Shown: positions 1 through 6,849 of the stretch, in pieces
How positions within the stretch are numbered: the first letter of the stretch is position 1
How the letters are laid out: every line of letters begins with the position of its first letter
NCBI GenBank assembly: GCA_015063685.1
Contig: SVTR01000002.1
Coordinates: 1 to 64,000 of the forward strand
DNA: 64,000 nucleotides
Origin: Oscillospiraceae bacterium
GTDB taxonomy: Bacteria > Bacillota > Clostridia > Oscillospirales > CAG-272
Direction: 5' to 3'
Translations under genes and position numbers: made by a program
The notes under the pieces: generated by a model
Database searches by the model: none
The model's input: only the letters and a program-made list of their open reading frames with translations
What the model was told of the DNA's origin: nothing

Positions 1-120
1 AAACAGAACATTCATTTTCTAGGAATTTCGAGATTTTCGCACTCGCTTTTGCTTGTACTTCTATCTCCTGTTGTTCAATTTTCAATGATCAATTTTTTCA
101 TGCCATACTCACTTCCGTGC
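1..120 (-). other. Probable rRNA operon leader (runs off left edge)
   Basis: Downstream of three tandem minus-strand promoters the sequence has no reading frame. Read on the minus strand it contains ATTGAAAATTGAACAACA, a motif often found just upstream of rRNA genes in Clostridia. The 16S gene itself is not in the window, so this is inference from promoter strength and leader character. Confidence 0.45.
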
Positions 121-133
121 GCATAGCTTTGGT

Positions 134-162
134 ATTATACCACATCCCTCTCGCTTTGTCAA
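134..162 (-). promoter_or_regulatory. Sigma-70-type promoter, third of three in tandem
   Basis: The -35 TTGACA (157-162) and -10 TATAAT (134-139) are perfect and 17 bp apart. It is preceded by an AAAACCTC tract shared with the other stable-RNA promoters of the window. Confidence 0.85.
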
Positions 163-229
163 GAGGTTTTGCAAAAGTTTTTTAAAAAACTTTTTTCGAA
201 CCGTTTTCCAAAGTGCGGAAGTGTTCTGT

Positions 230-258
230 ATTATACCACACTCTCCCGAGATTGTCAA
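230..258 (-). promoter_or_regulatory. Sigma-70-type promoter, second of three in tandem
   Basis: The -35 TTGACA (253-258) and -10 TATAAT (230-235) are separated by 17 bp. The upstream AAAAAACCTC tract matches the promoters in front of the tRNA operon at 25.2 kb. Confidence 0.85.
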
Positions 259-351
259 GAGGTTTTTTGAAACTTTTTGGAGTTTTTATTCTCTCTCAAT
301 CCAAGGCGTCTTTCGTGCATCCTGCCGAAGCAGGCCGTCGAAAGCTTGATT

Positions 352-380
352 ATTATATCACATCAATTCGAATTTGTCAA
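352..380 (-). promoter_or_regulatory. Sigma-70-type promoter, first of three in tandem
   Basis: The -35 TTGACA (375-380) and -10 TATAAT (352-357) have a 17-bp spacer. Three stacked consensus promoters suggest a growth-rate-controlled stable RNA operon to the left. Confidence 0.8.
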
Positions 381-467
381 GCGTCAAAAGCGATTTTTTG
401 ATTGTGCATTTTACACATAATTTTTCTATCCAAACCGCTCTTCATTGACACTCTCCGAAAACGAAGC

Positions 468-493
468 CGCGGCGAGCCCATAAAGCTCGCCGC
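468..493 (-). terminator. GC-rich hairpin after the SLOG gene
   Basis: GCGGCGAGC and its complement GCTCGCCGC flank a 7-8 nt loop directly downstream of the stop of the 506-1003 gene. The U-tract is weak, so termination efficiency is uncertain. Confidence 0.55.
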
Positions 494-505
494 GCGTTCT
501 TTATT

Positions 506-1003
506 TCAACACAAATCCTCTGACAGAGCATCATACAGATTAACCACCTCAAGCCCTTGCTTTATGGCGTGAGCCATGGTAAACGCAGTACCTCCGCGAT
601 TTTTGTAGCAATACGCCAGGCAAACGTCGCTTCCCTGCACCAGGCGTCGATTTCTCTCCTGCATACACCCCTGAACATAGCGGTCAAACAGGATCTCATG
701 GCGATCAGCCCGCGCCAGAACGTACTCATAGGTTCGGATCTCTGCCTCCGGCCAACGCTCTGTCTGATTGCGGCACGGAAGTATCAGTTCCAGCTCGATC
801 TGAGGGTAGTCCTCCTTCAACTCCAGCACCTTAAGAGCGGCGACGGTATCAAAGCCCACGGCACCTCCCGCGCGAAAGACGGTAGCTCCCCGTTCTATCA
901 GGCTCAGAAGCTCTCGCTCCAGCACCCGCGGCAATGCATAGGCATGAGCGCGCGGGATATCGCGATGACCCGTGAAGCAGACGGTTTTGATTTCAAGATT
1001 CAT
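506..1003 (-). CDS. SLOG-fold protein, DUF1273/YpsA family
   Basis: A 165-aa cytosolic protein. It opens with the CFTGHR motif typical of the DUF1273/YpsA branch of the SLOG superfamily, whose members are thought to bind nucleotide-derived ligands. A glycine-rich FRAGGAVGFDT segment follows (about residues 43-53), and a late NRGGTAFTMAHA segment (about 136-147) would complete the Rossmann-like ligand pocket. The start ATG lies 16 nt after the DUF4097 stop, so it is the last gene of the PadR operon, although its ribosome site is weak. The exact ligand is unknown. Family assignment is firm; the role is not. Confidence 0.85.
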   Translation of the reverse strand: MNLEIKTVCFTGHRDIPRAHAYALPRVLERELLSLIERGATVFRAGGAVGFDTVAALKVLELKEDYPQIELELILPCRNQTERWPEAEIRTYEYVLARADRHEILFDRYVQGCMQERNRRLVQGSDVCLAYCYKNRGGTAFTMAHAIKQGLEVVNLYDALSEDLC

Positions 1004-1019
1004 AGCGCCACGCTTTCGG

Positions 1020-1940
1020 TCATTCGGTCGGGATTTTTCTGATCTTCAGGTTCCCCGAAACAGCATCCACGTTCATTCGGATACCGCCATCGCCATAGCG
1101 GCAATAAGACTTCTTTTGTGTCAGATCATCAAAGCCCTCCACTTGAATGGATCCGCTGACGGCATCCATGATAGCCTCAAAGCCCGTGGTTGTGGACTCG
1201 GGTAAGTATACCTCAATATTACCGCTGACAGTTTCAATATCAAGAGTAGCCCAATCATTCAGCAAGGTGGTTTTGAGGGTTGCCGAAACGCCTTCGATAT
1301 TGGCTCGCTCAATGTAGCCCACCAGATCAAGATCTCCGCTGACAGTTTCTATGCCCAGCTCCGTTATGGTGCCCTCAATCATTATCTTACCGGATACCGA
1401 CTCAACGTCCATCTCATTCGCTTTGACACCGCGCAGATTCAAATCGGCAGACACCAGCTCCACATCCACGGTGCTCATGGATTCCAGCATAGCACGGGGC
1501 ACCTCAACAGTCAGCTGCTTGTTCAAGCTTTTCTTGGTAGCCGTCAAGCGCCCGGACTTACAGTATTTGACGGTCAGCTTCCCATTCTCCACCTTCCAAC
1601 GCAGGCGTTTGTCCTCGTCTTCTCCGTCGTACGTCTCGCTGATCGTTATTTTGTCGCCATCTACGGCCACGATATCCACGCTGCCGTCGATCCAGTTTAT
1701 GTCCAGCGCCGTAATGGCATCCGTGGACTCACCGCCGCCGACCCGATAGGAATCGGCATCATCATATTTGTAACCGCTTACGTTTATATGAATTCCAAAC
1801 ATAACATTATCCCCCTCAAAAATCATAGCGCACACAAAAGCGCCTACAAGAATGGCCAGGACCACCGACCAAATCACGATTCTGACCACGGCACTCTTGT
1901 TGACACTCTTTTTTTGCTTCATTTCATATTCAGGATACAT
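1020..1940 (-). CDS. DUF4097-family membrane-anchored beta-strand repeat protein
   Basis: This 306-aa protein has a short basic cytoplasmic N-terminus and one membrane helix at about residues 18-42. An extracytoplasmic part of repeated short beta strands follows, with the phrase VSGxxxxxG recurring about every 20 residues. That is the DUF4097 (putative adhesin, GIN-like) pattern. A GGGAGG ribosome site precedes ATG 1940. It follows the HAAS gene by 21 nt in a PadR-HAAS-DUF4097 order that is common in Firmicutes. The family is often linked to envelope-stress sensing, but its biochemical role is unproven. Confidence 0.88.
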   Translation of the reverse strand: MYPEYEMKQKKSVNKSAVVRIVIWSVVLAILVGAFVCAMIFEGDNVMFGIHINVSGYKYDDADSYRVGGGESTDAITALDINWIDGSVDIVAVDGDKITISETYDGEDEDKRLRWKVENGKLTVKYCKSGRLTATKKSLNKQLTVEVPRAMLESMSTVDVELVSADLNLRGVKANEMDVESVSGKIMIEGTITELGIETVSGDLDLVGYIERANIEGVSATLKTTLLNDWATLDIETVSGNIEVYLPESTTTGFEAIMDAVSGSIQVEGFDDLTQKKSYCRYGDGGIRMNVDAVSGNLKIRKIPTE

Positions 1941-1961
1941 AGGTACCTCCCTTCCGATCCA

Positions 1962-2723
1962 TCAGGATCGCAGATCCATGCAAGCCTTGATGATATTTTC
2001 CACGGCCGCGGCAATGAGGAAAATGATCCAGGTAATGTGCCACGCTCCCGTCCAGAAGCTGACGCCCAGATAAATAGCCACAACCAGAAGCCAAAGCGCA
2101 CTGCTGACAGCCTTGAAGACAGCGCGGCGTCCCGTTTTTTGGCGATTCTCTTCGGCCTTCTCCTCATCGTCATCGTCGTCATCATCGTCGTCCTTGGCGT
2201 CCTTGCCCCGACGCAGGCATTCGGGCTTGGTCATCCCGTGGATAATGTTGAGGGCGGTGGCTGTGGCGATCATCAAAAACATGACACATAATCCGACGAT
2301 ACCCCCAACGCCATCCCAAAGTGCTCCCAAGATCACCAAAGGCAACCAGCAGGTGGTATACATAGCCACCGACAACGCGGTCATAACGGCGCCGCGGTTG
2401 CGGTATTTGCGAATGGTCTCCTGCTCCTCGACGGTATACGCCCGTCGCGCGTGAGACGGAGCCTCTTCATAATAGTAGCTTTCGCTTTCTTTGGATGTAT
2501 CCGCGCCCGTTTCCCTTCTCAGCTCCTCGATGAGCTCGCTGATATCTCCCACCCCGGAAATCACAGCGTGATACGCGGCGGCGGGGGTCTTGCCCTCGGC
2601 AATGAGATCGTCGTACTTCTCACAGAGGTCGGTGTACATCTCTTCTTTCAGTTCATACGCCCGATAGGACTGCGGAGCATCGGCGAAAATGGTATCAATG
2701 TAGTCTTTCAGTTTCGTTTTCAT
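1962..2723 (-). CDS. HAAS-domain (DUF1700-like) membrane protein
   Basis: This 253-aa protein starts with the helical HAAS domain (about residues 1-70: KDYIDTIFADAP, then DLIAEGKTPAAAYHAV). A linker and four predicted membrane helices follow (about 112-133, 140-160, 203-222, 227-245). A run of nine aspartates followed by glutamates (about residues 176-188) sits in the loop between helices two and three. HAAS proteins pair with PadR regulators and are thought to couple membrane state to them. AAGGAG precedes ATG 2723. It lies 18 nt after the PadR stop in the same operon. Confidence 0.85.
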   Translation of the reverse strand: MKTKLKDYIDTIFADAPQSYRAYELKEEMYTDLCEKYDDLIAEGKTPAAAYHAVISGVGDISELIEELRRETGADTSKESESYYYEEAPSHARRAYTVEEQETIRKYRNRGAVMTALSVAMYTTCWLPLVILGALWDGVGGIVGLCVMFLMIATATALNIIHGMTKPECLRRGKDAKDDDDDDDDDEEKAEENRQKTGRRAVFKAVSSALWLLVVAIYLGVSFWTGAWHITWIIFLIAAAVENIIKACMDLRS

Positions 2724-2741
2724 GAGTTCATACTCCTTCCG

Positions 2742-3092
2742 TCAAATGATAAACCCGTCGGCGGTGGGGATTCTGATCAGCCTTTCAATGAGCGCTCCCG
2801 CTTCCTCCCACTCATGCATGAGTTTGGTATAGGTTTCTCTGCCCGTTGCGGTGATAGCGTAGTAGCGGCGGCGAGCGCCTGTCCCCTCCTCCCCCCAATA
2901 AGAGGAGATGCACCCTGATTCCTCCAATCGCTTGAAGGCGGTATACAGGGTAGCTTCCTTCATTTCAAAGCGGCCGTCGGTCTGCTTTGAAATCATGCGG
3001 CTGATGCGGTAGCCGTAGCTGTCCCCCGACATGAGGGCGGCCAGGATGATGGTATCGGTATGTCCTCGGATCAGATCCGCTGTGATAGACAT
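2742..3092 (-). CDS. PadR-family transcriptional regulator
   Basis: This 116-aa DNA-binding protein has the PadR winged helix: LAALMSGDSYGYRISRMI, then the recognition region TLYTAFKRLEESG, then the wing with GARRRYYAITATG. The C-terminus is a short dimerisation helix, as in the small PadR-s2 type. AAAGGAG precedes ATG 3092. It is the first gene of the operon and sits behind a consensus promoter whose -35 box lies inside a perfect 8-bp inverted repeat, so it probably represses itself and the three downstream genes. Confidence 0.92.
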   Translation of the reverse strand: MSITADLIRGHTDTIILAALMSGDSYGYRISRMISKQTDGRFEMKEATLYTAFKRLEESGCISSYWGEEGTGARRRYYAITATGRETYTKLMHEWEEAGALIERLIRIPTADGFII

Positions 3093-3179
3093 GGCAAGCT
3101 CCTTTCTGCCACCCGACGGCGGCTTTCTATGTTGGATTTTGGAAGGCAGATACTTCGTTGCTTCCTTCCTCGTGACTAT

Positions 3180-3215
3180 ATTATATCACAAGATACCTCG
3201 CCTGTCAAGGTATCT
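3180..3215 (-). promoter_or_regulatory. PadR operon promoter with overlapping palindromic operator
   Basis: The -35 TTGACA (3203-3208) and -10 TATAAT (3180-3185) are 17 bp apart. A perfect inverted repeat AGATACCT (3191-3198) / AGGTATCT (3208-3215) with a 9-nt centre spans the spacer and the -35. This is a natural binding site for the PadR dimer encoded just downstream. Confidence 0.8.
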
Positions 3216-3304
3216 CGAATAAAAATATAATATTTTTTTAAAAAAGGATGACCCACGGTGTACCTGCGATAGAGCAGTATCAAATTGAATATACCTACCG
3301 ACAG

Positions 3305-3345
3305 AAAAAGGGCGAGGAATTTCTAAAATTCCTCGCCCTTTTTCT
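3305..3345. terminator. Strong bidirectional terminator
   Basis: A 16-bp stem (AAAGGGCGAGGAATTT and its complement) with a 4-nt loop is flanked by A and T runs. On the minus strand it closes the SdpR/ABC operon. No plus-strand gene precedes it. Confidence 0.8.
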
Positions 3346-3390
3346 TGACAAGCACTGCTTCTGTGTCCACGGAAGCTATTTTGATTTTAT

Positions 3391-3604
3391 CGATATGCCG
3401 TCGCTACGCTCGGCTCGATATATTTGCCTGCAACAAATTCGATATGTTTTCGCTGCGCTCAAACTCGATATGATATAAATCCGCGCTCACGCAATGAGCA
3501 TATCGAGTGCGCCAGCACATATCGAACGCGTTAGTGTATATCGAAAATCCGCATTAGCGGATTTATATCGATGCGCACCTGCTTTATCGCAGGTGCGCCA
3601 CCGG
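3391..3604. repeat. Mirrored hairpin array with CGATAT/ATATCG joiners
   Basis: Four CGATAT hexamers (3391, 3416, 3440, 3466) are followed by four ATATCG hexamers (3500, 3519, 3538, 3565). Between consecutive joiners lie short, different hairpins such as GTGCGCCAGCAC. A larger closing hairpin with stem GCGCACCTG lies at 3573-3598. The array sits between the ABC permease stop and the terminator. Its layout is the same as that of the array at 24290-24502, which uses other joiners. Confidence 0.75.
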
Positions 3605-3620
3605 GAATCATCCTCAATCA

Positions 3621-4406
3621 TTATGAAATATCCTTCTTACGGTATTGCCAAAAAGCCGCAACCATCCCCAACACAGTAAACACCAATCCCGGAACGAGAT
3701 ATTTGATCTCTATACTTCCGCTTTCAATGATGGAGCCGCCGTCAGTGTAACCGAAGGGGGTCATATATTTAAGGAAGGCCAGATCGTCGGTGAGGTTGGC
3801 GATCAGATTCATGAAATAGAATCCTACAGCCAACCCAAAGCCGACAGCCAGACCGCCACGGCGGATAAAGGCCGAGATACCGAAGGTGATGGCGGCGATC
3901 TCAATCTGCATGATGAAATAGGCCAGCAGCAGCAAGGCCATCTTGCCCGCGTCAGCATTTGCGTCTATGGCAAGAACGCCAGCCGTGGTGACAGCCGCTA
4001 CAGCCAGGTTCAGCGCAAAGATCTGGAGGATAACGGCCAGTAGCTTGCCCCAAACAATACGGTCACGGGAGATGGGATGGGTCAGCAGAAATTCCGCAGT
4101 GTGATCTCGTTCCTCCTTAGAAAGAGCAGAAATGCCAAGGATGGCCGCGAAGAAGGCACCGCCCAGTCCCAGGGTGTTGCCGCATTCCACGCCGAAATAG
4201 CCCATAAACTCACCGAAATTCAGTTGGTCCATGCCAAAGGCATCAGAGAACGCCCCCATGTTGGCAAACATATCACTGATCTCTCCCATTTGCTCGGACA
4301 TTTCGGGGTAGATCACGATGCAAACACCCAGCATAAAGGCCAAGGCTACCGTCCACACAAGGAGAGAGAGGCGGTTTCTTTTCAATTCATGAAGCAGAAT
4401 GGTCAT
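3621..4406 (-). CDS. ABC-2-type exporter permease
   Basis: A 261-aa integral membrane protein with about six membrane helices in the ABC-2 pattern. A cytoplasmic loop carries ERDHTAEFLLTHPISRDRIV, the ABC-2 motif that contacts the ATPase. ATG 4406 is chosen over an upstream extension because that would overlap the ATPase gene; the ATPase stop lies 2 nt upstream. It pairs with the ATPase at 4408-5283 and belongs to the SdpR-SdpI operon, so it probably exports or expels a peptide or lipid-active compound. The substrate is unknown. Confidence 0.85.
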   Translation of the reverse strand: MTILLHELKRNRLSLLVWTVALAFMLGVCIVIYPEMSEQMGEISDMFANMGAFSDAFGMDQLNFGEFMGYFGVECGNTLGLGGAFFAAILGISALSKEERDHTAEFLLTHPISRDRIVWGKLLAVILQIFALNLAVAAVTTAGVLAIDANADAGKMALLLLAYFIMQIEIAAITFGISAFIRRGGLAVGFGLAVGFYFMNLIANLTDDLAFLKYMTPFGYTDGGSIIESGSIEIKYLVPGLVFTVLGMVAAFWQYRKKDIS

Positions 4407-4407
4407 G

Positions 4408-5283
4408 TCAGGCGTCCTCCTTGGTATAGTAATGCATAAAGACTTCCTCCAGATCGGGGTCTGTGACGGTGAAATCCTCAAAGTCTGCGTTCGACAGGGC
4501 AGCGAGCAGCTCCTTTGTGCCGCCGCCGTAGAGGAAGGTAAGCGCATCCTGCTCTATTTTTATATCACGGGCGCTCTCAAGCGCGGGCATGGCGGTCGCG
4601 CCTCGCAGGGTTACCCGTTTGATACCCGTATGGCTCAGCCGATCCACCATGTCGGTGACCAGCAGACGTCCCTCGCGGATGACAGCAGCACGCTTGCAGT
4701 ACCGCCCCACCTCCGACAGCACGTGAGAGGACAAGAACACCGTAGCACCCGCCTCGTTGCGCTCTTGCAGAATGGTGTAAAACTCCTTTTGCATCAGGGG
4801 ATCAAGACCGCTCGTCGGCTCGTCGAGAATATACAGCCTCGGCTTGTGCTGTAGGGCGCAGACAATGCCCACCTTTTTGCGGTTACCGAAGGAAAGCTCC
4901 TCAATCTTACGGGTGGTATCCAGCGACAGCCGTTCGCAAAGCGTGGAGGCTTCCTGCTTACAGTCTTTTTTATGCAGCTTGGCAGACAACGTCAGGATTT
5001 CCGAGACCCTCATGCCATGGTAGAAATTGGTTTCAGATGGGAGATAGCCCACTTCAGACAGTATCTCTGTTCTCCGCTGTGACACGTCCATACCGAGAAC
5101 GTGTGCAGAACCACTTGTAGGAGAAATCAGTCCCAAAAGGATGCGGATGGTGGTGGACTTACCCGCGCCGTTGGGGCCGATGAAGCCGAAGAAATCTCCT
5201 TCGGCCACGGCCAGATCCACATCCGCGATACCGCGGACTTTGCCGTAGTATTTGGTCAGGCTGTTTGTTTTGATGGCATCCAT
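4408..5283 (-). CDS. ABC exporter ATP-binding protein
   Basis: A 291-aa ATPase with Walker A GPNGAGKST (about residues 36-44), signature LSFGNRKKVGI, Walker B RLYILDEPTSGLDP and the H-loop SSHVLSE. The C-terminal 80 residues form the extension typical of CcmA/drug-exporter ATPases. The signature LSFGN is a common variant of LSGGQ. ATG 5283 is preferred because GTGAGG lies 7 nt ahead; an in-frame GTG at 5295 is possible. It powers the 3621-4406 permease. This pair in an SdpI operon suggests antimicrobial-peptide defence. Confidence 0.92.
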   Translation of the reverse strand: MDAIKTNSLTKYYGKVRGIADVDLAVAEGDFFGFIGPNGAGKSTTIRILLGLISPTSGSAHVLGMDVSQRRTEILSEVGYLPSETNFYHGMRVSEILTLSAKLHKKDCKQEASTLCERLSLDTTRKIEELSFGNRKKVGIVCALQHKPRLYILDEPTSGLDPLMQKEFYTILQERNEAGATVFLSSHVLSEVGRYCKRAAVIREGRLLVTDMVDRLSHTGIKRVTLRGATAMPALESARDIKIEQDALTFLYGGGTKELLAALSNADFEDFTVTDPDLEEVFMHYYTKEDA

Positions 5284-5291
5284 GCAAGGCC

Positions 5292-6389
5292 TCACTTTCC
5301 CACTCTCGTGATAAGTTCATCATAAATCTCCTCGGAAGCCTCGTTATCCTGACCGCCCAGCACCAGCACCGAGCCGTCCTCCAGAGTCACCACCACGCAG
5401 GCAACGTCCATATCGCCTGAGGTGTAGCGGGTGTGATTGCCAAGCTCTTGGTTTTTGAACCATCCCACCAGCAGCTTGGGGGAGCCGACTCCGCTGACAC
5501 GGTGACCGTCTACACCCTCCTCACGATATTCAACAACGCTGATATCGGCGTAATTGACGGTCAACTCTTGGCTGTAGGTGGCATCCACCGTGAAGGCGGT
5601 GTCACCGTAGGTCACCGTCACCTCACCCGTGAATACGATGACAGCGGCGAAGGCGAGAATGGCCGTCACCAAAACGATGGTCAGCACCACAGCCCACTTG
5701 GGGTAATGCTTCATCATCTTCGCGTCCTCATAGGAGGCTCTACCCTCCCGTACCTGCTTCTTGTAATATAAGGAAGAATAGATCGCAACGGGGATGACGG
5801 CCAGCAGGATGATGCCCAGAGCCACGACGGGGAACGCCTCCATGGGCAAGAAAGCGCAAAGCATGATGAGAACGCCGCAGATGACCCAAAGCTTTCCCGC
5901 AAAGCGGTGGGTAGCGTTCCAGTTTTCCTCGTTGGCCAGCGTCCACGTGAGCTTGACGCCAAGGGTGTAGTTCTGCTTACACTTGGGCATATAATTTCCT
6001 ACGACGAGGAAAACGATGCCCAAAAAGACGCTGATGAGGGCGGTGAAGTTAAATTCCAAGCCCAGCGCGGCAGCGTAGATAAAACCGCTTGCAAACAAAG
6101 AGATGAAGGGCATGAGCCAAAAGATCATCCCCATGGCCTTGGGGCTTTGATCCGCCTGCTTCTTATCCTTGCTCGTGATAAACAGGCAGAGCCAGTAAAT
6201 GCCCAAGAGAATAAGAGGAAGGATGACCACTGCCAAGACAGGGGATCCCCATCCGTCCACCTTTCCCCCGGGTCCCCAATGAACAGGCAGCTTTTCGGGC
6301 AGCTTATTCCACAGGATCAGTCCCACCACGGTAGGGATCAGCATCACCAGGGACGAGACGAGTATTTTCCACTTATGCTTCTTCATCAT
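5292..6389 (-). CDS. SdpI-family membrane protein with C-terminal PH-like domain
   Basis: A 365-aa protein. It begins with the DUF1648/SdpI pattern (LPEKLPVHWGPGGKVDGWGS, about residues 30-49), followed by about seven membrane helices. A C-terminal soluble domain (about residues 265-360) resembles a bacterial PH domain. SdpI of Bacillus protects against the SDP toxin and controls the SdpR repressor, so an immunity or sensing role is a reasonable inference. Its start overlaps the ArsR/SdpR-like gene by 17 nt, and the ABC genes follow directly. Two adjacent ATGs (6389, 6386) are possible. Confidence 0.85.
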   Translation of the reverse strand: MMKKHKWKILVSSLVMLIPTVVGLILWNKLPEKLPVHWGPGGKVDGWGSPVLAVVILPLILLGIYWLCLFITSKDKKQADQSPKAMGMIFWLMPFISLFASGFIYAAALGLEFNFTALISVFLGIVFLVVGNYMPKCKQNYTLGVKLTWTLANEENWNATHRFAGKLWVICGVLIMLCAFLPMEAFPVVALGIILLAVIPVAIYSSLYYKKQVREGRASYEDAKMMKHYPKWAVVLTIVLVTAILAFAAVIVFTGEVTVTYGDTAFTVDATYSQELTVNYADISVVEYREEGVDGHRVSGVGSPKLLVGWFKNQELGNHTRYTSGDMDVACVVVTLEDGSVLVLGGQDNEASEEIYDELITRVGK

Positions 6390-6657
6390 GATCGTTTTCT
6401 CCTTTCAATTCCGCGATCCATAGCATGATCTCTTCAAGCACGGACGCATTCAGCTCGTAATAAATAAATTTTCCCTTTCGGGTGTCTCGGATAAGATCGG
6501 CCTCCTTGAGCACCGACAGATGACGGGAGATGGACGCGCCGGTCACGTCGAAATGATCGACAATATCCCCGGCGGACATTCCCCCCTTCTTTAACAGGTT
6601 CAGGATTTCCCGTCGTATAGGGTCTGCTAAGGCCTTCATGGTTTGTTGTATCCCCAT
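6373..6657 (-). CDS. ArsR-family repressor, SdpR-like
   Basis: A 94-aa winged-helix regulator. MKALADPIRREILNLLK forms the first helices, and DIVDHFDVTGASISRHLSVL is the helix-turn-helix with the typical SxxSRHL recognition helix; the wing is GKFIYYELN. No metal-binding CxC motif is present, as in SdpR. ATG 6657 is chosen for the AAGGAG eight nt ahead. It is first in an operon with an SdpI-like protein and an ABC exporter, the arrangement of sdpRI. It is probably an autorepressor released when SdpI binds toxin. Confidence 0.9.
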   Translation of the reverse strand: MGIQQTMKALADPIRREILNLLKKGGMSAGDIVDHFDVTGASISRHLSVLKEADLIRDTRKGKFIYYELNASVLEEIMLWIAELKGENDHDEEA

Positions 6658-6673
6658 AGGATCACTCCTTTCG

Positions 6674-6730
6674 TTTAACATTTAACCTAACTGTTAAATA
6701 TAGTATAGCACATAAGATTTCCCTTGTCAA
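6674..6730 (-). promoter_or_regulatory. sdpR-like promoter and operator
   Basis: The -35 TTGACA (6725-6730) and -10 TATACT (6702-6707) are 17 bp apart. Immediately downstream the inverted repeat TTTAACA (6674-6680) / TGTTAAA (6692-6698) covers the start region, a likely ArsR/SdpR site. Confidence 0.75.
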
Positions 6731-6770
6731 TAGGAAACGAAAACTTTTTTAACTTTTTTTCAAAAAGGGG

Positions 6771-6799
6771 TTGACAAATGAGTAAGACCGTGATATGAT
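6771..6799 (+). promoter_or_regulatory. Promoter of the ABC importer
   Basis: TTGACA (6771-6776) and TATGAT (6794-6799) with a 17-bp spacer lie about 50 bp before the binding-protein start. It is divergent from the sdpR-like promoter and 40 bp from it. Confidence 0.8.
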
Positions 6800-6849
6800 A
6801 TAGACACTTTAGCAAAGTAAAGCGTTAAAACGCTGGATTGGAGACAATT

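Noticed and set aside
213-401. 62-aa reading frame on the plus strand
   Set aside because: It overlaps two consensus minus-strand promoters and has no ribosome site or recognisable product.
3248-3478. 76-aa reading frame on the plus strand
   Set aside because: It runs through a strong terminator hairpin and into the hairpin array; no ribosome site.
3391-3604. Possible CRISPR array
   Set aside because: The intervals are themselves palindromic and of unequal length, the joiner flips orientation midway, and no cas gene is present. The same applies to 24290-24502.
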